Assembly (NCBI GenBank): GCA_009599575.1
Contig: VWND01000017.1
Location: 682,001 to 746,000 of the forward strand
Reading direction: 5' to 3'
Length of the DNA: 64,000 bases
Origin: Blumeriella jaapii
Lineage: Eukaryota; Ascomycota; Leotiomycetes; Helotiales; Drepanopezizaceae
How positions within the stretch are numbered: the stretch's first letter is position 1; the number at the start of each line of letters is the position of its first letter. The notes beneath the pieces are model-generated. The model did no database searches. It was given only the letters and a program-made list of their open reading frames with translations, and was not told the DNA's origin. The translations under genes were made by a program, and so were the position numbers. Below are positions 56,381 to 64,000 of the stretch, piece by piece.

Positions 56381-57219
56381 TTACTTGCTAGCTCGCGCGA
56401 CCAGCCATTGCAGCACCGCATCCAGGTTGGTCTCTTCTTTCGCACTGATGCCGTAGCAGCTTACTTCACGATGCGATATACTCTTCAGGTCCAGCGCTTC
56501 GATAAGCTCGTCCGTCGACAGATGGCTATGGAGGTCCGACTTGTTACCGAGCACCAAAAGCGGGATCCCTTCCAGCACCGGCTTCTCGAGAAGCAGATGG
56601 AGCTCATCCTTGGCGACTGGCATAGCTTCGGTATCGGCCGAGTCCACAATGAACACGATCGCGTTAACCCCTCGGCAATATCGCTCCCACATGGACCGAA
56701 ACCTGGGCTGTCCCCCGAGATCCCAACACTTGAGCGTCACATGGCCCTTCTGTACGCGTTTCATATTGAAGCCAACTGTGGGAATGGAGCTGCACGAGTG
56801 TATGGTCAGCCGGGTACTCTGGTCAGTCATGCGAATGCAGATGGGGGAAATGAAATGAGGTCGGAGCAAGAAGTGTTCGGACAAGGCCGGGTAACGTACT
56901 CGAGAGTAAACTCGCCTCCCTGGGAATCGATGTCAGTACTCGCAGCCGGAGAAGGGAGACCAAGGAGAGCTCTTACCGCGAGGACTCTCAACAGCGATGT
57001 CTTGCCCGCATTCTGAAGCCCGATCATCGTGATGTCCATCTCGGTTGCCCTACAGTAACATGTCAGTCCGGATATATGGTTGAGATCCTCTGTACCGAGC
57101 GAAGATGGGGTTTAGGCAGCAGCAAGGGATCGGACATGCGCCTGGGTCGCAGTCACAGCCGCGACTGACCAGAACAACCTCAGCAACCAGTCATATACCC
57201 GCTTGAAGAGGCCCGCCAT
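56381..57219 (-). CDS. ARL8: ARL8 lysosomal/vacuolar Arf-like GTPase
   Basis: Small GTPase of the Arl8 group, which acts on lysosomes or vacuoles and organelle transport. Four exons, 57170-57219, 56977-57049, 56900-56919 and 56381-56789, give 183 aa. Start [17 protein letters not shown] is an amphipathic helix, then [20 protein letters not shown] with the P-loop at residues 27-34. Exon 3 is only 20 nt and encodes GGEFTLD. Exon 4 holds [43 protein letters not shown] and [19 protein letters not shown]. As in other Arl8 proteins there is no Gly2 myristoylation site; membrane binding uses the acetylated N-terminal helix. All nucleotide-binding motifs are intact. It is divergent to RPA135, 1.6 kb away. 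Confidence 0.97.
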
Positions 57220-57715
57220 GACAGCTCGATCGTGCAATCCTGCGATGCGAAGAAAAGATTCAGGTTTGTTTTTGCTTCAGCGTCAGGCAAGGGAGGGCGC
57301 TTAGGTAGGTAGGGAGTGCGATGGGCCTTCCGGGGGGGAGGATGGATGGGTAGGGAGGTAGAGGCGAAGCACAAGATTGAGGCTGACGATGCTGATGATG
57401 CTGTGATGCTGGCGCACTTTTTCCAGAGAGCAGATAAGTAGCGGCACTGCAAATCGAGGTGTTACCGTCCGTAAAGCCCTGTGCGGCCGAGACGGCGGAT
57501 GACCAAGGTCGGCGGCTCTTGTCAGTGACGGGATATCACAAGTCGGTGACGGTGTAGCAGCAGGCGGTGGGTCCAGCGCTTGTGACGGGCAGGGCAGGCA
57601 GCGGTCGGGATGGATCCGGACGGACAGTCGATCAGTTGGGTATGACGGCAGCAAGCCGGCAGAGGGGGAGACGAAGAGGGAGTGTTCCGGACGAGGGCCG
57701 CAAGAAAGAGTCGTT

Positions 57716-57746
<31 letters not shown>

Positions 57747-58821
57747 GCGGCGGCGTCGAAGCACAACGCACAGGAAGCGGCGGCGAGATCGTCCAAGCTT
57801 TCCCGTAGTTAAGTAAGTTGTCTCGGAAGAATCCGATTCAGCAGCCGAGACGAGCGGGCAGAGCAAGATTGGCAGCGGATTGGATTAGCGGGGTGGAGTG
57901 GAGCGGGGCGGGGCGGGGAGGCGTGGCATGGGAGTGTGGCTGGGCTTTGTTGACTTAAAGATAGACGAAGTACTGTACAGTACCGTCCTGTACAGCACTT
58001 ACGTATACCCAGATTGTAGAGAGTACAGTACTTATAACGTACGTACATGCTCGAGACAATGTTTTATTTCTAGGTCTGAGAGCTCTTCTGGTTCCCTCTC
58101 GCGGTTTCTATTGCAAGAGGGTTTTTACAAAACAGTAGTGTATACCTACTGTACCACCCACTGCTCCAAAGCAGCAATGCCAAGCATCTGATCGGCACCA
58201 GTAGAGCCAAGGTCAACTTATTTACCCATGACACGAGTATACATAGTACCCCGTTAATAGCAAAGCTGAGCCTGCGCCCAAGGTCGGAATTCTAGTCTGA
58301 CTCTACTGGCATCGGCGAGGTATTTGCCAAGCGATATGGTGGATGTTAATAAAACGGCGGTAATCTACTTATGTTACTGTATGTAGCGTCAAGGACCTAG
58401 CTGTCTGCTGTAACAAAGGTGCGGAGATATTTATCTTACAGGGAAGGACCTTTATTTGTGGAAATACTTGCAGTACCGGAAGTAAATATATTCAATACTT
58501 ACAGTACAGTAATGCGAGTCAGTCGGAGATTCAGAGTCGGAACAGGTGATAAGACCCCGCGCTAAGATAACGCTAGCGAGAAAAAAGTTCACGATGTTTT
58601 TTGCGCGACACGAGAGACAGAGAAACAGAGAATCCGAGCAGGATTGGTCTTTACCACAAGGGCATCACGCAGCGACCAGAGCTCGATGTGTTCTTGATCC
58701 AGGTGAGTCGTGAACTGCCTCTGCTGCGCTCGTTCTGCGTTCCAGCATCCCAAGCAGAGTAACACGTCCATTCGCGCATCTTTTTTCCTCATCACAATCC
58801 TTTCTGACAGTCATCAGCACG
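57220..58821. other. Divergent promoter region between ARL8 and RPA135
   Basis: Holds a (GTC)n tract at 57717-57746, GGGGC steps at 57900-57925, a GTAC cluster at 57970-58030 with palindrome GTACTGTACAGTAC at 57970-57983, and CTTACAGTACAGTAA near 58500. No gene is recognised. Confidence 0.6.
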
Positions 58822-61800
58822 ATGCCCTCTTCCATCTCCCCCTCCACCTCCACCCGCACCCGTAAGGGGACCGATACGAAATGGTCCCACCAATACGAGA
58901 CTCTACGTCGAGAGAATCTGTTCCGCAACCCTCCCAAAGACCACTCCGCCTACCCAGCTCTGAAGGTGGCCATCGCGCCCCATGTCGAGTCCTTCAATGC
59001 ACTGTTTGGAGCGCAGGGCACCATCAGCCACGCCTTGCTCGACATCGGGGAGAAGGTCTACCTCGATGGCGACGACAGACAAGGGCCTGCGGGCAAGAAC
59101 TCCCTGAGAATAAGGGCCGTGGAGGTTTTCGTGGAGAAGTCCATGCTGCCCCCGAGCAACAAATTTTCCACCAGGAACCGCGAAGTCCTCCCCGCCGAGT
59201 GCAGAGAGCGTCATGTCACCTATCGCGGCAAGATGAGCATCAAATTCGAGTTCAGGATCAACGATGGGGACCCGAAAACCTTTGTTCGGGACGTGGGGCA
59301 GCTGCCGCTCATGGTGATGGTAGGGCTTGCGTTCCGCCGGGCCGTTGAAAGAAGCAAACAAGTGCTGATGTAGTGTTAGTCGAATCGATGCCACCTGGAG
59401 AACAACTCGCCCGCCCTGTTGGTGCAACGGAAGGAGGAAGCGGAAGAGCTCGGGGCTACTTTGTCGTCAATGGCATCGAGAAGATCATTCGGCTCCTGGT
59501 AGTCAACCGACGAAACTTTCCCATGGCGATTGAGCGTCCCTCCTTCGAGGGCAGAGGGAAGGAGTACACGAAATATGGAATGCTCATGCGCTCGGTACGC
59601 CCGGATCAGACGTCCCAGACCAACGTCATCCATTACCTGAAGGATGGCAACGTCACATTCCGTTTCTCGTGGCGCAAGGCCGAATACCTGGTACCGGTCA
59701 TGATGGTGATGAAAGCGCTGGTCGAAACGAACGACCGCGAAATCTTCGAGGGCCTGGTCGGAGCCGCTGGGTCCGAGGGAGCGGACAACTCATTTCTGAC
59801 GGATCGGGTGGAATTGTTACTACGTACCTACAAGGCCTACGGCCTCTATACCAAGAGCAAAACACGAGCGTATCTGGGAGAGAAATTTCGCATCGTGTTA
59901 GGGGTTCCGGACACCATGTCGAATTATGACTGTGGAACTGAGTTCTTACGGAAGATTGTCTTGGTACACCTGGGCAATGTAAATGTCACGGAAGCCCAGG
60001 ACAACGACAAGTTCAAGATGCTTATCTTCATGACCCGGAAGCTGTATGCGTTAGTGGCAGGAGACTGTGCTGTGGACAACCCAGATGCGGTTCAGAATCA
60101 GGAGATTCTGCTGGGTGGTTTCTTGTACGGCATGATCATCAAGGAACGCATCGACGATTGGATGTCAAACCTGCTGAGACTTTCGGTGCGAGAATATCTT
60201 CGGAAAAGCCCCGAAAACAATTTTGCAAGTCCGAGCTTCATGAAGGAATTCCCCGTCAAGCTGTGCGGAAGGACCAACGAAAACATGGGAGGTGCTCTCG
60301 AGTACTTTATGTCGACCGGAAATCTCATCAGTCCCACCGGTCTGGATCTTCAGCAAACCTCGGGCTTTACCGTCGTGGCTGAGAAGATCAATTTCTTGCG
60401 CTTCATCAGTCATTTTCGCATGGTTCACAGAGGTAGTTTCTTCGCCCAGCTGAAGACAACCACCGTGCGAAAGCTTCTGCCCGAGAGTTGGGGGTTTCTA
60501 TGTCCTGTTCACACTCCCGATGGAAGTCCCTGCGGCCTGCTAAACCACCTTTCGCACAAATGTAGGATTCTTACGCGTGCTTCTGATGTGTCGGCAATAC
60601 CGAAGCTTGTCGTCGACTTGGGTGTGGTAAACACGGGATCTTCTTCAACCAAGGAGAGCGTGGTCGTGACGCTGGATGGACGGATCCTGGGATGGTGTAC
60701 ACCAAAGCAATCATTGACGATCGCGGACACTCTTCGATTTTGGAAGGTTGAAGGCAGTCACCATGTGCCTAAAGACCTGGAGATATGCTGGGTGCCCAAC
60801 TCCCACGGCGGTCAATATCCCGGCATTTACATGTCCGCAGCTCCGTCTCGAATGGTGCGACCTGTTAAGTATCTTCCCTTGGATGCTGAAGATCTTATTG
60901 GACCTCAAGAACAACCCTTCATGTCCATCGCGGTCACGGAACCCGAGATCATCTCCGGCGAATCCACCCACGTCGAATTCGACCCCACCAACATCCTCTC
61001 CATCCTCGCCAACATGACCCCCTTCTCCGACTTTAACCAATCTCCTAGAAACATGTACCAGTGTCAGATGGGAAAGCAGTCGATGGGAACGCCTGGAACA
61101 GCTCGATACAGATCAGACAACAAGACCTACCGGCTTCAGACCGGACAAACGCCTATTGTCCGAGCGCCTTTGCACAATGAATACGGATTCGACAATTTTC
61201 CGAACGGCATGAATTCTGTCGTTGCCGTTATTTCCTACACCGGATACGACATGGACGACGCGATGATACTCAACAAGGGTTCTCACGAACGTGGCTTTGG
61301 CCATGGCACGGTCTACAAGGTCAAGAAGGTGGATCTGGAGGAGGGAGGTCGATCCAGATCTTCCAAGAACGTCAATAAACTTTTCGGATTTGCCCCAGGA
61401 TCTGAAGTCAAGGCCGAGCTTAAGGCCATGATTGATGAAGATGGTTTACCCCATATCGGCCGCATGGTTCAAGAGGGCGATAAGATCTGCGCGTGGCATA
61501 CTGTCTCTCAGGATGCTGAGGGTAGACTCGTCAACAAGGACGGCATCACCCACTTTGAAAAGTACAAGGACAGTGAGATAGGGTTTATCGAAGAAGTCAG
61601 ACTCATCGGAAACGAGAACGGCACCGAGCCAATGCAAGCATGCTCGATCAAATTCCGCATCCCACGTTCTCCGGTCATTGGAGACAAGTTCTCCTCCCGC
61701 CATGGCCAGAAGGGCGTGGCCTCTCAGAAATGGCCCAGCGTTGACATGCCTTTCACGGAATCCGGCATGCAGCCCGATACCATTATCAATCCTCACGCAT

Positions 61801-62518
61801 TCCCGTCTCGTATGACAATCGGCATGTTTGTCGAGTCTCTGGCCGGTAAAGCCGGTGCCCTCCATGGCCTGGCCCAAGACAGCACGCCATTTCGATTCGA
61901 CGAGGAAAACACCGCGGGGGATTATTTCGGGCACCAATTGATGAGGCTGGATACAACTACTACGGCAACGAGCCGATGTATTCTGGTATCACGGGTGAGG
62001 AGCTTCACTGCGACATCTACATCGGACTTGTCTACTACCAGCGTCTCCGGCACATGGTGAACGATAAGTTCCAAGTGCGAACAACCGGACCAGTCACCCA
62101 ATTGACCGGCCAGCCGATCAAGGGTAGGAGGAAGGGAGGTGGTATCCGCGTGGGAGAAATGGAGCGTGACTCCCTCCTCGCTCACGGTACCGCGTTTTTG
62201 CTGCAGGATCGTCTGCTCAACTGCTCCGATTACTCTCGCTCCTGGATTTGCAAGCAGTGCGGCACTTTCTTGTCGATACAACCAACCGTCTCGGCATTCG
62301 CGCCCCGCAAGAAGGGGACCGGCGTCGTTAGATGCAGGAGGTGCGCGTATCGAGCGGAAGACTTCGACGGCAAAGGCGAGATCTGGGAGGATGCAGAAGG
62401 CCAGAGATGGGTCGGGGGCGAGGACACCACGGTCGTGGCGGTGCCCGGTGTATTGAAGTATCTGGATGTGGAGCTTGCTGCTATGGGTATCAAGCTCAAG
62501 TATAATGTCGGGCCGTGA
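58822..62518 (+). CDS. RPA2: RPA135, second-largest subunit of RNA polymerase I (two apparent frameshifts)
   Basis: Nucleolar Pol I subunit that forms half of the active-site cleft for 35S pre-rRNA synthesis. Exon 1 is 58822-59319; a 60-bp intron (59320-59379) precedes exon 2, which ends at 62518. The corrected length is about 1212 aa, close to yeast's 1203. Hallmarks are NGIEKIIRLLVVNRRNFPMA, HTPDGSPCGLLNHL, NQSPRNMYQCQMGKQSMGTP, SYTGYDMDDAMILNKGSHER, RSPVIGDKFSSRHGQKGVAS, VGEMERDSLLAHGTAFLLQD and the C-terminal zinc site CKQC...CRRC. Two single-base losses break the frame: at 59452-59455 (GGGG where codons for LGGYFVVNG need five G) and at about 61944 (ATGAGGCTGG, before NYYGNEPMYSG in the family). 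Such an essential, otherwise perfect gene is almost surely intact in the organism. Confidence 0.98.
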
Positions 62519-63435
62519 GTGTATTTCATGGAATGTGGTGATTGATGGATGGCGTTTGGGTTGTACAGCATTTACGGGAACTCTGCGTGGTTTGAGATGT
62601 GGAAAAGGGGCTTGTCACGTTCTCCGAAAAGTGTATTCAATGATACGATTTTCACTCTTTCCCCCTTTCCTTTCGTGGCAACATCAATTTAACTCGACGA
62701 TTGCAAGACATAGCTCGAGATATAACAGGTCATGGCAAATGGACATGTTCTGGTCCCAGTCATGGAATCTTGCCCTTGCCAAAACAACGACTTGCTGCAC
62801 CTCGCTTAAGCTTGTGGACATCTGCTCGATTCCACTGATTCACTCCCGCTACCCAATCCTGCAATAGCTACACAGACACATAAACTGTCCCCGTTGTATG
62901 CCGTTGCATATCTTACGGCCCGCACCGAGTGTCCGATCATGCGGAGTGCCGCAGTTTCTGCGTCACCATTCTCTGCTGCAATGCAACGGGACAAAGAAAT
63001 GCCCGATGCGCTGGTTCCTCGACCATGTATCGATCACCCAGGGAAGATGATATTAAGTCCAAGTATATAGGTAGGTCGGGGTCACAACTTCTCAGACGTG
63101 TGTCTGACCAGAAGGCGGCTCCTTCCTCCCTTTTTATCGATCACTACATTTCCTAGCGCTTATTTCACATAAACTTATTGCTCTCTTTGATGTCAGCCAT
63201 ATAAGTATCTTCCAGGCATTTTGGTGGCTGGCGCTCTTTTGTGAAAATACTCGCTTTTGCAATTTGGATCTCTCAACATTCGTTCCCTCTCTCCATTGCC
63301 CTGACTGTCATCACTTGTTCTGGGCCATCAGCAAGCTGCTCAGATAGCCAACGACCCTGCCTACCAGCTTAAATCTGGATTGCTCTCCGTACAGAGGACC
63401 CCGCCCTTCCTCTCGTTGATATCGATGACTTCGCC
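62519..63435. other. Spacer upstream of tyrosinase
   Basis: RPA135 3' flank and tyrosinase promoter side, with a pyrimidine-rich stretch before ATG 63436. I see no other gene. Confidence 0.6.
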
Positions 63436-64000
63436 ATGTCCATTCGTTCTCTTCCCGTTCTGCTGGCCATCGTTTGCACTCTCTTCCCTTTCCGGGGCGT
63501 TACGCAACCAACTTCTCCACTTGCATACCCCTCTTACGATTACGGGGAATACCAGCCGGCATTTTCGAAACGTCAAGACACAGCCTTTACCATCGTCACT
63601 GGTGTACAGACAGACAGTGGACCCAATGGATCTGTGCCCTTGCGATTGGAGGTGAGGGAGCTAGAGAAAGATCCTGTGGCGTGGACGTTGTATATTTTGG
63701 GCTTGGACATGATGCAGCATACTCCGCAGGCGGATAAGCTCTCTTGGTACCAGATAGCAGGTAAGAGTTCTCGTCGAGGTGACCAAGAACGCTCTTGACG
63801 AGTCTCTTGATAGGAATCCATGGACGACCCTTCGTTCCGTTTGACAACGTGCAAGCGAAGCCAGGTGATGACCAGAACGGATACTGCCATCATGTGTCAA
63901 TTTTGTTTCCCACATGGCATCGGCCTTACCTTGCTCTCTTCGAGGTTAGCATCCGGACAACATGACACATCAGTTACTAAACATGTCATAGCAAGTACTT
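63436..64000 (+). CDS. Secreted tyrosinase (type 3 copper), N-terminal part; 3' truncated
   Basis: Copper monooxygenase that oxidises phenols to quinones, used for melanin or secondary products. Exons visible: 63436-63760, 63814-63945 and 63992 onward (introns 53 and 46 bp, the second with a TACTAAAC branch site). Residues 1-23 (MSIRSLPVLLAIVCTLFPFR...) form a signal peptide, followed by a short propeptide ending in KRQ, a Kex2-like site. Three ligands of copper A are in place: His111 in AGIHGRPF, His135 in NGYCHHVS and His144 in FPTWHRPYLALFE. Cys133 is at the position of the Cys-His thioether. The copper B half lies beyond the window, so full length and activity cannot be judged. Confidence 0.9.

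Noticed and set aside
55952..57016. 354-codon plus-strand frame
   Set aside because: Antisense to ARL8, whose exons rebuild a textbook GTPase.

Overview
This window is nuclear DNA from a filamentous ascomycete (Pezizomycotina). Several features point there. Genes carry many short introns (about 46-180 bp) with GTAAGT/GTATGT-like donors. The gene content includes an eisosome PIL1/LSP1 protein, a fibroin-3-related protein, an RCR-type Congo red resistance protein, a Dal5-type permease and a tyrosinase. Intergenic spacers are long, AT-richer and full of repeats. I cannot place it below subphylum from sequence alone.

Layout. 1-893 is the 3' end of the spindle-checkpoint kinase BUB1 (+). A quiet spacer follows, then a 14-exon MFS permease (+, 4177-6397) converging on POL5 (-, 6960-10024). 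10.5-11.9 kb holds a decayed gene with a fungal STAND-like N-terminal domain. 11.9-13.1 kb is a simple-repeat island with a 41-base poly-C tract and a 9-bp minisatellite. Then come a STIMATE/YPL162C-like vacuolar membrane protein (-), a possible Cys-rich peptide (-), the five-exon splicing factor SF3B6/p14 (-), an acidic repeat protein (+, 20632-22698), a BTB protein (+), pyroglutamyl peptidase I (+), a conserved unknown (-), a relic (-), a large DUF8004-like protein (-), the eisosome core protein (-), a small Arg/Tyr/Ser-rich protein (-), a fibroin-3-related membrane protein (-), a MYND-finger protein (-) with a decayed MYND relative beside it, an O-fucosyltransferase-like type II membrane protein (-), an RCR protein (-), the Arf-like GTPase ARL8 (-), the second-largest Pol I subunit RPA135 (+), and the start of a secreted tyrosinase (+) cut by the window edge.

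How the genes relate. This is a normal chromosomal neighbourhood of housekeeping genes, not an operon or an obvious metabolic cluster. Two genes serve ribosome production (POL5, RPA135). Several act at membranes or the cell cortex (eisosome, RCR, fibroin-3-like, STIMATE-like, ARL8).

Notable points. (1) The eisosome gene's ATG is predicted to be split by an intron, and the same splice would create the stop of an upstream ORF overlapping that ATG. (2) A self-complementary GTAC/CAGTAC motif recurs across the spacers, including at least five perfect 14-bp palindromes. (3) Long poly-C/poly-G tracts stud the spacers. (4) Four clearly conserved genes need single-base corrections to read through, nearly always one added base, which points to residual assembly indels rather than real pseudogenes. 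(5) Three loci look truly decayed. I found no convincing tRNA, rRNA, CRISPR array or intact transposon.
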